From Thermomicrobiales bacterium (GTDB lineage: Bacteria > Chloroflexota > Chloroflexia > Thermomicrobiales > UBA6265), in contig JAMLHN010000039.1 in NCBI GenBank assembly GCA_023957115.1, forward strand, positions 1 to 35,382: 35,382 nt of DNA, given 5' to 3'. Below the pieces are notes generated by a model. The model saw only the letters and a program-made list of their open reading frames with translations, ran no database searches and was not told the DNA's origin. The translations under genes were made by a program, and so were the position numbers. Below are positions 16,379-24,307 of the stretch, piece after piece; within the stretch, counting starts at the first letter, position 1, and each line of letters opens with the position of its first letter.

Positions 16379-16594
16379 TTACGGCTGGCCTTTGGCCATC
16401 CATTCGAGGGCGTCGCGACGGTCGATCGAGACGACGTCGTGATCGATGATGCGCGCCTTGAGCGAGCCGCGGAAGGCCGCGGTCAGGATGGTATCCACGT
16501 CGATACTCAACAACCGGGAGAGCTCCTGCGGGGTCAGGGTCTCGGCGGTCATCAGCTCCTGCATCGACTTCTCGGAATCCTCGTAGATTTCCAA
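16379..16594 (-). CDS. Small excisionase/MerR-like helix-turn-helix protein
   Basis: A 71-aa protein whose middle and end fit the small winged-helix (HTH_17/excisionase) pattern: LTPQELSRLLSIDVDTI (helix-turn-helix), a Gly-containing turn, a beta-wing RIIDHDVVSI, then RRDALEWMAKGQP as the final helix. The start is TTG at 16594, preceded on the coding strand by GGAGG with a 9-base gap; no upstream ATG is available. Such proteins bind DNA in excision, phage or toxin-antitoxin contexts, or act as small regulators. The 3' end (16381-16413) is duplicated exactly at 6846-6878, on the other side of the 9.5-kb segment. The assignment to the family is from pattern only. Confidence 0.65.
   Translation of the reverse strand: MEIYEDSEKSMQELMTAETLTPQELSRLLSIDVDTILTAAFRGSLKARIIDHDVVSIDRRDALEWMAKGQP
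16381..16413. repeat. Right 33-bp direct repeat flanking the 9.5-kb segment (att-like)
   Basis: Identical over 33 bases to 6846-6878 and in the same orientation. Here it is the 3' coding end of the intact excisionase-like gene. Everything between the copies is the hydrolase, transporter and deacylase segment. Confidence 0.65.
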
Positions 16595-16660
16595 CCTCTG
16601 CTTCCTCCACCTGGTCGTTCTATCTGCCGTTTTCGCTTCACAGAGGATACTCGACCGTAC

Positions 16661-18097
16661 CTACTGGCCGGCCAGCATCTCCCGGGCGATCTCCATGGCG
16701 CGTATCTTGTCGCCTGGTTCGAGCTCCCCGTCGAGAACCATCTCGCGCAGGCGATCCTTGATCTCTGCGATCCAGCGCCCCGGTTTGCGATCGAACGCGG
16801 CCATGAGCTCGTCGCCATCGAGCGGGCTCTTCCATTGGTCGAGCTCGCGTTCCTGCTCCAACCGCGCGATGTGCGCGCGCAGTCCGGCAATTCGCTGGGC
16901 GGCAGCCTGCTGGCGAAACGCGCGTGCCGAGGTGACATCGACTTCGGCCAGATCGAGCAGGTCGCGCAGCTCGTCACCGGCATCGAGCATCAGGCGCCGG
17001 ACCGCGCTATCGGTCCAGTCCCGCTCGTACGTTCCCGGACGGCCATGCAGCTCGACGATGCGGCTGACGGCTTTGATGGTGGTCTTGTCGGCGTGGATGC
17101 CCTCCAGCACCTTGCGCGCTAGCAGCGCACCTTCCCGTTCATGCCCGATGAAATGAATCTCGCCACTGGCATCGTAGCCGCGCGTCATCGGTTTGGCCGC
17201 ATCGTGCATCAGCGCGGCCCAGCGGATGACCGGGCGCTGGGGAGCCTTGTCGACCACCTTCTTGGTGTGCTCCCAAAGGTCCTTTTCGCGATGAACCGGC
17301 CCGCGATCGCCCGTCTCCAGCGAGAGCGGTTCGAGCAACGGCATGGTCAGCGTAAGCAGCCCCGTCTGCACCAGGGTTTCGAGCGCATGGGATGCGTAGG
17401 TGCCGGTCATCAGCCGGGTGAGCTCAGCATAGACGCGCTCACGGCTGATCCGCTCGATACTCGGCGCCGCATCGATCATCGCGTCCAATGTCTCGGCTTC
17501 GATCATAAACCCGAGCTGACTGACGAAGCGGGCCGCCCGCAGCAACCGGAGCGGGTCTTCCCCGAACCTGAGCACCGGATCGCCCACCGCGCGAATGATC
17601 CCCTGATAGAGATCGGGCTGCCCATCGAAGGGATCGACCAGCTCGCCACTCAGGACGTTCACGGCCATTGCATTGATGGTGAAGTCGCGGCGGGAGAGAT
17701 CGACGATCAGATCGGCGCCAAACTGCACTTCGGGATGCCGGCTTTGGTCGAGATAGTGTTCGGAACGGTAGGTCGTGATCTCGACGGTGACCGGTTCGTC
17801 CAGCTCGGCTTCCTGAAAGACGAGGCCGATCGTCCCGAACCGGGCGCCGATATCGTAGGAGGACGACGCGCCCGCGCGTTGCCCGATCTCCATGATCGCT
17901 TCGGGCCGGGCATCGGTGGCGAAGTCGAGATCGACCGGTGGCTGGAAGCCGAGCAACGCATCCCGCACGATTCCCCCGACCAATGCGAGCTCGTGCCCCG
18001 ATTCGGAGAACGCGGCCGCCAGACGCTCGACAACCTGGGCATGTCGAGGCCGGAGCATGGCCGCCAGCGGCGTTTCACTCGGAACAGGAACGGTCAT
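16661..18097 (-). CDS. cca: CCA-adding tRNA nucleotidyltransferase with HD domain
   Basis: Class II nucleotidyltransferase of 478 aa that adds or repairs the 3'-CCA of tRNAs. The head domain shows GGIVRDALLG (41-50), the catalytic DLD at 56-58, RRDFTINAMAV (136-146) and the nucleotide-selecting RLLRAARF (184-191). The RNA-binding neck and body follow. A later HD phosphohydrolase domain contains ALMHDAAKP (His298-Asp299) and the upstream WEHTKK His. The start ATG at 18097 fits the family. Poly(A) polymerase belongs to the same superfamily and is a less likely alternative. This is a housekeeping gene with ordinary GC-rich codon use and marks the return to backbone sequence right of the island. 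Confidence 0.93.
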   Translation of the reverse strand: MTVPVPSETPLAAMLRPRHAQVVERLAAAFSESGHELALVGGIVRDALLGFQPPVDLDFATDARPEAIMEIGQRAGASSSYDIGARFGTIGLVFQEAELDEPVTVEITTYRSEHYLDQSRHPEVQFGADLIVDLSRRDFTINAMAVNVLSGELVDPFDGQPDLYQGIIRAVGDPVLRFGEDPLRLLRAARFVSQLGFMIEAETLDAMIDAAPSIERISRERVYAELTRLMTGTYASHALETLVQTGLLTLTMPLLEPLSLETGDRGPVHREKDLWEHTKKVVDKAPQRPVIRWAALMHDAAKPMTRGYDASGEIHFIGHEREGALLARKVLEGIHADKTTIKAVSRIVELHGRPGTYERDWTDSAVRRLMLDAGDELRDLLDLAEVDVTSARAFRQQAAAQRIAGLRAHIARLEQERELDQWKSPLDGDELMAAFDRKPGRWIAEIKDRLREMVLDGELEPGDKIRAMEIAREMLAGQ

Positions 18098-18198
18098 CTC
18101 GTCGGGAGCTCTGATTGGGTCGTCAGGTCCGGCACCCCTCGCCGGGTACGATCGGCCAGTCTAACGCATCGGACGAGGTTCAGGGATTGGAGTGTTTC

Positions 18199-18317
18199 GA
18201 GTCCAGTGCCCAGGGGCCAGAGCGATAGGCATGTGGGCCGGGGATGCCAGCCAGTGTTTGGCGCTCCGGACTCGGAACCTAATCGCTGGACACTGGACTC
18301 CGGACACTGGACCGTCG
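18199..18317. repeat. Palindromic intergenic repeat, copy B
   Basis: The left arm 18201-18220 (GTCCAGTGCCCAGGGGCCAG) pairs with 18293-18312 at 16 of 20 positions. The right end (18286-18317) aligns with 2064-2095 of copy A at about 27 of 32 positions, and both copies begin GTGTT(T)CGAG. Like copy A it abuts the stop codon of a binding-protein gene, here the one ending at 18319. With arms this long it would fold as an RNA hairpin and could terminate or stabilise that transcript. Confidence 0.7.
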
Positions 18318-18318
18318 T

Positions 18319-19359
18319 TTATGCCGTTGGCGTGGCGTCTCCGGTGACCGTTTCGGCAGTGCGGAGGGTTTCCAGCACGGTTTCGAGGAATGCCGTCACA
18401 CCGCCGTAGCTGACCGGGAAGTCGCGGTTCCACAGGCCAACCTGTCCTGCGGCGACTGCCGGCATGGTCGCGAAGACCGGCTGGGCAGCAAGATCTTCGG
18501 CAGTCAACAGCTCGCTGTAGACGTCGGAGTAGACGACATCGGCTGGATAGAGAAGTGCCTGCTCGACGCTGAGCTCTTCCCAGAACTCGGTGGCGAACTC
18601 CGAATCGGCGTTGGCAAAATTCAGCCCCAACGAACCGAGCCAAATCAGCTCGGAAACATCCTGCGGGCCGGCCACATAGATAAGATCGGAACCGAAGTTC
18701 ACCCAGAGCGTGGTCAGATCGGATTTGTCGGCCGCGACCTGGGCGAACTCTTCGACCTTGGCCTCGTACGCCTCGCGCGCCGCGACGACCTCGGGAGCGT
18801 CCATATCCGCCCCGAGCGAGACGCCGAGCTCGACCAGGCGGTCGACCAGGACATCGGTGGAGGTCATATCGGTGACCACCAGCACCGGCGCGATCGCATC
18901 GATCCGCTCGGCCAAATCGGGGAGGATCCCGTTGGTCAGCGTCGGATCGGTGGGATCGAAGGTTTGGGTCAGGACGATATCGGGATCGACGGTAAGGAGT
19001 AGCTCTGGGTCGATATTCCCGTCGACATTGCCAACATTGACGACCTCATCGACCGCAATATTGCCCCAGGCAATGTGATTGCCGTCGGCATAGTTCGAAA
19101 CCGTCCAGTCGAACACGCCGACCGGCTTGATGCCGAGATCCCAAAGCGCCGCGGCCGTCACGATATTGGCAACGATGCGTACCGGCCGCTCCGGGAGGGT
19201 CACGGTCGTACCGAGAACATCGGTATAGCTCCACTCGCCGGCGGCGGGAGAGGCATCTTGCGCCCCAGCGAGACTGGCGACGGCGGCGTACCCGGACGCG
19301 GCGGTCACGGCGCCCAGCAACGTGCGGCGTGAAAGGGAGACGGTACTTGATCGGGACAC
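18319..19359 (-). CDS. Metal/siderophore/cobalamin-type ABC substrate-binding protein (TroA-like fold)
   Basis: A binding protein of about 346 aa of the FepB/BtuF-like (TroA superfamily) class. A Tat leader (SLSRRTLLG, then a hydrophobic stretch to LAGAQDASP) precedes the mature protein; there is no lipobox Cys. Mature-part hallmarks are VTLPERPVRIVA near the start, NIDPELLLTVDPDIVL and VLVVTDMTSTDVLVDRLVELG. The GTG at 19359 is chosen over the ATG at 19419 because GAGGAG lies nine bases upstream and the leader then begins properly. No FecCD-type permease or ATPase lies nearby, so it is an orphan in this window. Iron-siderophore, haem or cobalamin are the usual ligands of the class. Confidence 0.87.
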   Translation of the reverse strand: MSRSSTVSLSRRTLLGAVTAASGYAAVASLAGAQDASPAAGEWSYTDVLGTTVTLPERPVRIVANIVTAAALWDLGIKPVGVFDWTVSNYADGNHIAWGNIAVDEVVNVGNVDGNIDPELLLTVDPDIVLTQTFDPTDPTLTNGILPDLAERIDAIAPVLVVTDMTSTDVLVDRLVELGVSLGADMDAPEVVAAREAYEAKVEEFAQVAADKSDLTTLWVNFGSDLIYVAGPQDVSELIWLGSLGLNFANADSEFATEFWEELSVEQALLYPADVVYSDVYSELLTAEDLAAQPVFATMPAVAAGQVGLWNRDFPVSYGGVTAFLETVLETLRTAETVTGDATPTA

Positions 19360-19498
19360 GAGGGCTTTCTCCTCTGATCGAATCTGGCTGAACGACTGCG
19401 CCCACTGGGCAGCCGCCATATCCTACTAAATTTGTCTGATATCGACCGGCGTTATCGAAACTTTTCCCTGCCGGTGCCCGGTGTGGTAGACCCGAACG

Positions 19499-20578
19499 AT
19501 GACGACCTTCTTCTCCTTCCCGTACAAATGCTTTTTTGCCATCGCCACCGGAGCACTCCTGTTCGGTACGTCATCGATGGCGGCTTCGGCCCACGAGCGC
19601 TGGTTCGTTCCCAATGACGAGCAACCAGGTACCGACTGGGGAGCGCTTCTTTCCCTGCCCACGCTTCTGGCAGTGCTGGCAGGGGGAACCACGATCGTTG
19701 TGCTCCGCTGGCTGCAACGGCGTCTTGGCGATCCCCTTTGGCCCCGTCCCGCGTTCTTTCAACGGATGGAACCGGCAGCTCCGGCGATTCTCGGTGTGCA
19801 GGCGGCGGTCACCCTGATTTTCGAAGCCAGCCGTCTCGATCTCTTTGCGCCAAATATCGAGCTGCCACGCAATGTTCTGGGGGTGACCCTGGCAATTCTG
19901 GCGGTCGTGGCAGCGTTCTCATTCATCACCGGCATGCTGACTCGTCTGGGCGCCGTCATCATCGGATTTCTTTGGCTCACCTGCTTTGCCTTCGTATCGC
20001 CGATCGAAGTGTTCGAGCAAACCCTCTGGCTCGGCATTGCGATCTACCTGGCAGCCGTGGGGCGGGGCGTGGTGCGTTTCGACGGTCATGCGGAAGAGGA
20101 TCGCACCCAGCTCACCGATCGACTCCTTCCGTGGGCGCTCCCGGCATTGCGGATCAGCGTCGGAATCTCGGTGCTGGTGCTGGCATTCTCGGAGACGTTG
20201 CTGAACGTCCGCCTCGGCGAGCTCTTTCTGGACGAATACCCGCGGTTCAATGTCCTCGGATGGGCCGGTATCGGCTGGTTTACCGATGCGCGCTTCATTC
20301 TCCTGATCGGCATCATCGAAACGATGGCTGGCTGTGCGCTGATCGCCGGGTATCTGCCCCGGCTGGTGATCCTGGGACTCTGGATTCCCTTCAATTTGGG
20401 CATCGCCTTTCTGCCCCCACAGGAGCTCATTGGCCATCTGCCGATTCTGGCGGCGATGTACGTTCTGCTGGTACGCGGAACCGAAGGAGTGCCGGGACCG
20501 GAGGTCAGCGAGGAACCAGCTCCACCCCAACGACCCGCGGCTGAAGCAGCTTTTCCGGTTCAGCCCGGGGTCCAGTGA
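19499..20578 (+). CDS. DoxX-like multi-pass membrane protein
   Basis: A 359-aa membrane protein. An N-terminal signal or anchor segment (about residues 10-30) ends at SAHERWFVP, a motif seen at the N-terminus of some DoxX-type proteins as far as I recall. About seven further hydrophobic segments follow, interrupted by a charged loop (GHAEEDRTQ) near the middle. The second half, from LRISVGISVLVLAFSETLLN, resembles a DoxX/SURF4-type domain. The C-terminus is a Pro/Ala-rich polar tail. Function is unknown; DoxX proteins are associated with redox or sulfur membrane systems. It is divergent from the orphan binding-protein gene and lies 138 bases before the ABC ATPase gene. Confidence 0.7.
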   Translation: MTTFFSFPYKCFFAIATGALLFGTSSMAASAHERWFVPNDEQPGTDWGALLSLPTLLAVLAGGTTIVVLRWLQRRLGDPLWPRPAFFQRMEPAAPAILGVQAAVTLIFEASRLDLFAPNIELPRNVLGVTLAILAVVAAFSFITGMLTRLGAVIIGFLWLTCFAFVSPIEVFEQTLWLGIAIYLAAVGRGVVRFDGHAEEDRTQLTDRLLPWALPALRISVGISVLVLAFSETLLNVRLGELFLDEYPRFNVLGWAGIGWFTDARFILLIGIIETMAGCALIAGYLPRLVILGLWIPFNLGIAFLPPQELIGHLPILAAMYVLLVRGTEGVPGPEVSEEPAPPQRPAAEAAFPVQPGVQ

Positions 20579-20606
20579 TTCGGTCCGAAGCCCGGGGGCC
20601 GGAGCC

Positions 20607-20624
20607 CCGAGCTGCCCCGCTCGG
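20607..20624 (+). terminator. Hairpin after the DoxX-like gene
   Basis: CCGAGC (20607-20612) pairs with GCTCGG (20619-20624) around a 6-base loop, 28 bases beyond the stop codon. The stem is GC-rich but lacks a T-run, so it is a weak terminator candidate. Confidence 0.35.
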
Positions 20625-20664
20625 CAATCCAATTGCAGGGGCCGCGGGGTTGAGAGAACGAGGC

Positions 20665-20670
20665 TACAAT
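20665..20670 (+). promoter_or_regulatory. Candidate -10 box for the ThiZ/TauB-like operon
   Basis: TACAAT at 20665-20670 is a good -10 match, 46 bases before the ATG at 20717. No -35 box is present at 16-18 bases upstream. No thiamine-pyrophosphate riboswitch core could be recognised in the 138-bp leader. Confidence 0.35.
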
Positions 20671-20716
20671 CCTGGCTGGACTGGATGCTTCGACCGCTTT
20701 CACCGGGTCACGAGCC

Positions 20717-21550
20717 ATGACTGCCCTTCCGCCTGAAGACGTGTCCCGCGGCCCGATCGTGACCAACGATTCCCCCTTGCTGACCGTGGACGGTGTTTCG
20801 GCCACCTTTGTCGAGCAGCGACACCGGCTACCGGTGTTGCGAGATATCGCGTTTGGTCTGCAGCGCAATGAATTCGTCTCGCTCATCGGCCCATCCGGGA
20901 GCGGCAAGACCACGCTGCTGGATATCATCGCCGGGCTCTGGACACCGGATAGCGGACAGATTCTGCTCGATGGCATCCCTACCACGGCGGCAGAGCGATT
21001 GGGCACATCGGCCTACATGCATCAACGCGATCTGCTGCTGCCCTGGCGTAACGCGCTCGACAATGCCGTGCTCGGCCTCGAGGTGCAGGGCGTGGCCAAA
21101 TCGCGGGCCCGCGCGATTGCCCGGGAGCGTTTTCCGGCGTTTGGATTGCAGGGGTTCGAGGATCGATATCCCGCCCAGCTCTCCGGCGGTATGCGGCAGC
21201 GGGTTGCCTTTCTGCGCACGATGTTGAGCGGGCAGGAACTCCTGCTGCTCGACGAGCCGTTCGGCGCGCTCGATGCGATGACCCGCGCGACCAGTCAGAA
21301 CTGGCTTCAGGAGCTGCTGGCCGAGCTTCCACGGTCGGCCTTGCTGGTCACGCATGATGTCGAGGAGGCCATCTTTCTCTCGGATCGCATTCTGGTGCTT
21401 TCGGCCCGGCCGGGCCCGGTCCAGTACATCGAGACGATCGACACGCCCCGACCGCGATCTCGCGGTTTCCTGGCATCACCCGAGTTCCTCGCCATGCGTT
21501 CCCGCCTGCTCGGAGAGCTGGGACTGATCGACGAGCCGGTGCCTTCATGA
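20717..21550 (+). CDS. ABC transporter ATPase, TauB/SsuB/ThiZ type
   Basis: A 277-aa nucleotide-binding subunit of the nitrate/sulfonate/thiamine-precursor family. Walker A GPSGSGKT is at residues 58-65, the Q-loop region reads YMHQRDLLLPWRNALDN, the signature LSGGMRQR begins at 155, Walker B LLLLDEP is at 175-181 and the H-loop reads LLVTHDVEEA. The wording of the Q-loop region resembles ThiZ, the ATPase for hydroxymethylpyrimidine uptake, but aliphatic sulfonate or other organic anions cannot be excluded. The stop overlaps the permease ATG by four bases. A family-matching binding protein (NMT1/SsuA type) is missing from the window, so the system depends on a gene elsewhere. Confidence 0.9.
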   Translation: MTALPPEDVSRGPIVTNDSPLLTVDGVSATFVEQRHRLPVLRDIAFGLQRNEFVSLIGPSGSGKTTLLDIIAGLWTPDSGQILLDGIPTTAAERLGTSAYMHQRDLLLPWRNALDNAVLGLEVQGVAKSRARAIARERFPAFGLQGFEDRYPAQLSGGMRQRVAFLRTMLSGQELLLLDEPFGALDAMTRATSQNWLQELLAELPRSALLVTHDVEEAIFLSDRILVLSARPGPVQYIETIDTPRPRSRGFLASPEFLAMRSRLLGELGLIDEPVPS

Positions 21551-22341
21551 TCGAAGATGAGCTGCTGCCAGCGGAATCCTGGCTGACGCGAATCGGGCGT
21601 TGGTTGTTGCCGGCCGGGTTGATCGCGCTCATGTTGCTCGCATGGGAGATCTGGGTTCGGGTGCGTGACACGCCCCGGTGGTATCTGCCTGCACCGAGTG
21701 CAATCTGGCGCGCGCTCATCGACCATTGGGGATCGATCCGATCGGATGCCTGGGTCACCCTGCAAGAGGTGCTGGTCGGATTCGGGGCGGCCGTGCTCGT
21801 GGCGGTTCCGGTGGCGATTGCGATCGAACGGTTCACGATCGTCGAACGTGCACTCTATCCGATCGTGGTGGCCACGCAGGCGATTCCGCTGGTGGCGCTG
21901 GCGCCGCTGCTGCTGATCTGGTTTGGGCACGGGATCATGCCCAAAGTGGTGATGGTGGCGTTGATCTCGTTCTTCCCCATCGTGGTCAGCCTGGTCGACG
22001 GTCTGCGTAGCGCCGACCGGGAAACGCTCGATCTGTTGCGTACGATGGGCGCGAGCGGCTGGCAACGGTTCAAGCTGGTTCAGGTTCCTTCTGCCCTGCC
22101 GTCGTTCTTTTCCGGGGCGAAGATCGGTATGGCAATTGCGGTCATCGGCGCGGTGATCGGAGAGTCGGCGGGGTCGCGTGCCGGGTTGGGCCATGCGATC
22201 TCACTGGCCAGCGCCTCGCTCAAGACCGATCTGGTATTCGCCTGCGTCCTGGTGCTGGCGGTCATGGCGATCGGGTTGTTCGCCCTGATCGCGCTGATCG
22301 AACGGCTCGCCATGCCCTGGCGGGCGTGGGTGGTGGAGTGA
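21547..22341 (+). CDS. ABC transporter permease, TauC/SsuC/ThiX type
   Basis: A 264-aa permease with about six membrane segments and the BPD_transp_1 coupling loop LLRTMGASGWQRFKLVQVPSALP. The TQAIPLVALAPLLLIWFG segment and the GESAGSRAGLGHAI segment are typical of the nitrate/taurine/thiamine-precursor permeases. Its start overlaps the ATPase stop (ATGA), so the two subunits are made together; one permease would form a homodimer in this family. It ends facing the leftward permease operon that starts at 22470. Confidence 0.92.
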   Translation: MIEDELLPAESWLTRIGRWLLPAGLIALMLLAWEIWVRVRDTPRWYLPAPSAIWRALIDHWGSIRSDAWVTLQEVLVGFGAAVLVAVPVAIAIERFTIVERALYPIVVATQAIPLVALAPLLLIWFGHGIMPKVVMVALISFFPIVVSLVDGLRSADRETLDLLRTMGASGWQRFKLVQVPSALPSFFSGAKIGMAIAVIGAVIGESAGSRAGLGHAISLASASLKTDLVFACVLVLAVMAIGLFALIALIERLAMPWRAWVVE

Positions 22342-22469
22342 ACCTGGGTCCTGGGTCCTGAGGAGACCGATTGATGAGGGGTCGGAACAGAACTCCCCGG
22401 CCGTGTCGGTACGATCGCCGCCGTGCGCCGATCTCGTTGGTTTTTTCGAAGACGCCGTGGAAATGCTGG
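22342..22469. other. Convergent intergenic region with GGGTCCT tandem and weak terminator
   Basis: Right after the permease stop the DNA reads CTGGGTCCTGGGTCCTGAG (22344-22362), two 7-base units of the motif that also begins the dispersed repeats near both window ends, so this may be an eroded piece of them. GATCG (22413-22417) and CGATC (22429-22433) can pair, and a T6 run follows at 22441-22446, a weak rho-independent terminator for the rightward operon. Confidence 0.35.
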
Positions 22470-23354
22470 TTACTTCGACGGACCGATCAGATCGAGTAAC
22501 GCGTCACTGATGAGATTGATCGAGATCACGCAGAGAACGATCGCCATTCCGGGCATAAGTGGGTACCAGAGCTTGGTTGCGATGTACGGCCGGGCCTCCG
22601 CCAGCATGCCGCCCCAGGTCGGAGTTGGCGGTTGCACGCCGATTCCGAGGAAGCTCAGGCTCGATTCCGCAACGATCGTGAACGCGAAAAACGTCGTTCC
22701 GCGAATCAGCAGCGTTGCCGAGATATTGGGAAGCACATGTCGCAAGAGCAGCCGGTGGGGCTGCGCCCCAAGCGCAATGCCGGCGGTCATGTAATCCATC
22801 CGGCGGACGATGCGGGTCTCGGCCCGTGCCTGACGCGCAAAACTCGGGATGTAGACGATGACCAGTGCGACCACCACGCTGAGCAGCGAGGGGCCGAGCA
22901 CGCCCATCAACGCCACGGCGAGGAGAATAGATGGGAACGTAAAGAGCGCGTCCATGATACGCATAAGGAACGAATCGACCGCCCCGCCGGCGTACCCCGC
23001 GACCAGACCGATCAACGTACCGATCACTCCACTCACCAACACCGTGGTCGCTGCGACCGCCAGCGAAATGCGTCCTCCCCAAATGAGACGGGCAAGGATA
23101 TCCCGCCCAAATGAATCGGTTCCCAGGGGGTGGCTCCACGACGGCGGCTGTACCGGGGAGAGTGGATTCATGGAGAGCGGATCCGCAAACCGAAGTACAG
23201 GTGCCAACACGGCCAACACCACCATGACCGCGATCACGATGCACCCAAGAACTGCCCCCCAATCCCTGAGAAACATCCGCAACCGTCTCGACCAGAGCGA
23301 TGTCTGCGGCGCTGTGGGCGTCGAACGGTCGATCCTGATCGGATTCGCACTCAT
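22470..23354 (-). CDS. Peptide ABC transporter permease, DppC type (third system)
   Basis: A 294-aa DppC/OppC-type permease. An N-terminal polar segment and first membrane helix are followed by LGTDSFGRDILARLIWGGR, the coupling loop TAGIALGAQPHRLLLRHVLPN and the QPPTPTWGGMLAEARPY motif. The C-terminus (SDALLDLIGPSK) lacks the usual LDP motif but is otherwise complete. The ATG at 23354 overlaps the stop of the DppB gene (ATGA), which decides the start over a longer open frame. It is the last gene of the leftward operon cyclase-like, DppB, DppC. No ATPase is encoded in this locus. Confidence 0.91.
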   Translation of the reverse strand: MSANPIRIDRSTPTAPQTSLWSRRLRMFLRDWGAVLGCIVIAVMVVLAVLAPVLRFADPLSMNPLSPVQPPSWSHPLGTDSFGRDILARLIWGGRISLAVAATTVLVSGVIGTLIGLVAGYAGGAVDSFLMRIMDALFTFPSILLAVALMGVLGPSLLSVVVALVIVYIPSFARQARAETRIVRRMDYMTAGIALGAQPHRLLLRHVLPNISATLLIRGTTFFAFTIVAESSLSFLGIGVQPPTPTWGGMLAEARPYIATKLWYPLMPGMAIVLCVISINLISDALLDLIGPSK

Positions 23355-24295
23355 TCGCTTCGGCTCCGGGGATCGAGCCAGGCAATCACCAGATCGGCGA
23401 TAAGACTGCTGACGATGAAGACCAGCGACGCGACCAGGGCAATTCCCTGGATCAGAGGAAAATCCCGGTTCGTCACCGCGGTAAAGAGCAACCGGCCGAG
23501 CCCCGGAATGGCAAAGATTTCTTCGACGATGATCGCGCCACCGAGCAGATAGGCGGCACTGATTGCAATCGAGGTAACGACAGGGATGAGTCCAACCCGA
23601 AACATATGGCGATTCTGAACGGTTCGCTCGGGCAGCCCCTTGGCTCGCGCGGTCCGGACGAAATCGGCACGACCGACCTCGATCATGCTGGCGCGCACCA
23701 GACGGGAGGTCAACGCCACATAGAACGTCGTCAAGGTGATGACCGGAAGAATCAGATGGCGAATGGCATCGACGGGGTCTTCCAATGGGCTGACGTACCC
23801 GGAAATGGGGAGCCAGCCCAATCGAATGCTGAACCATGAGATGAGCAGGATTCCAAAGAGGAAGTTGGGAATCCCAAGACCGAGACTGGTGAGCACCATG
23901 GCCAGCCGATCGGGAAGGCGACCGCGAAACCGAGCAGCCACCACCCCGATCGGAATCGACAGCACGACGAAAAAGACGAGCGAACTGAGCGCCAGGGCCG
24001 CGGTCGGACCGGCGCGGTCGAGCAGCATGGTCGTGACCGGTTCCCGGGTCAGAATCGATCGTCCCAGATCGGCCCGTGCCACGCCACCAAGCCAGGCCAG
24101 ATACTGGATCGGCAGCGGTCGATCCAGTCCATATTCGTGACGCATCGTGGCAACCGTTTCGGGTTGCGCCTGCGCTCCCAACGCCGACTGTACCGGATCG
24201 CCCGGTGCGAGATGCATCAGCAGGAAGATCAGAATCGACGCGAGCAGAAACGTGAGGATGAGCTCGGGAATTCGTCGAATAACGATTGCGAGCAT
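23351..24295 (-). CDS. Peptide ABC transporter permease, DppB type (third system)
   Basis: A 314-aa DppB/OppB-type permease: first membrane segment, LMHLAPGDPVQSALG, QPETVATMRHEYGLDRPLP, the coupling loop RTARAKGLPERTVQNRHMFR, VEEIFAIPGLGRLLF and the terminal ADLVIAWLDPRSR. It starts 12 bases after the stop of the D-glutamate-cyclase-like gene with only a weak ribosome-binding site, so translation is probably coupled. Together with the DppC gene it forms the channel for the binding protein encoded divergently at 25568. Confidence 0.92.
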   Translation of the reverse strand: MLAIVIRRIPELILTFLLASILIFLLMHLAPGDPVQSALGAQAQPETVATMRHEYGLDRPLPIQYLAWLGGVARADLGRSILTREPVTTMLLDRAGPTAALALSSLVFFVVLSIPIGVVAARFRGRLPDRLAMVLTSLGLGIPNFLFGILLISWFSIRLGWLPISGYVSPLEDPVDAIRHLILPVITLTTFYVALTSRLVRASMIEVGRADFVRTARAKGLPERTVQNRHMFRVGLIPVVTSIAISAAYLLGGAIIVEEIFAIPGLGRLLFTAVTNRDFPLIQGIALVASLVFIVSSLIADLVIAWLDPRSRSE

Positions 24296-24307
24296 GAAGG
24301 TGCGCGG

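Noticed and set aside
6844..16594. Prophage, transposon or integrative conjugative element
   Set aside because: No integrase, transposase, relaxase or phage structural gene is present; only the direct repeats and the small Xis-like gene hint at mobility.
16439..17122. A 227-codon + strand frame spanning the small HTH gene and the 3' end of cca
   Set aside because: It is antisense to two better-supported genes, has no ribosome-binding site and no recognisable motif.
17141..18409. A 422-codon open frame on the + strand
   Set aside because: It is antisense to the CCA-adding enzyme, which has clear family motifs. Long antisense frames are expected at this GC content, and the translation shows no domain.
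20579..20716. TPP or other riboswitch ahead of the ThiZ-like operon
   Set aside because: The conserved thi-box segments could not be found; only a GC-rich hairpin and a -10-like box are visible.
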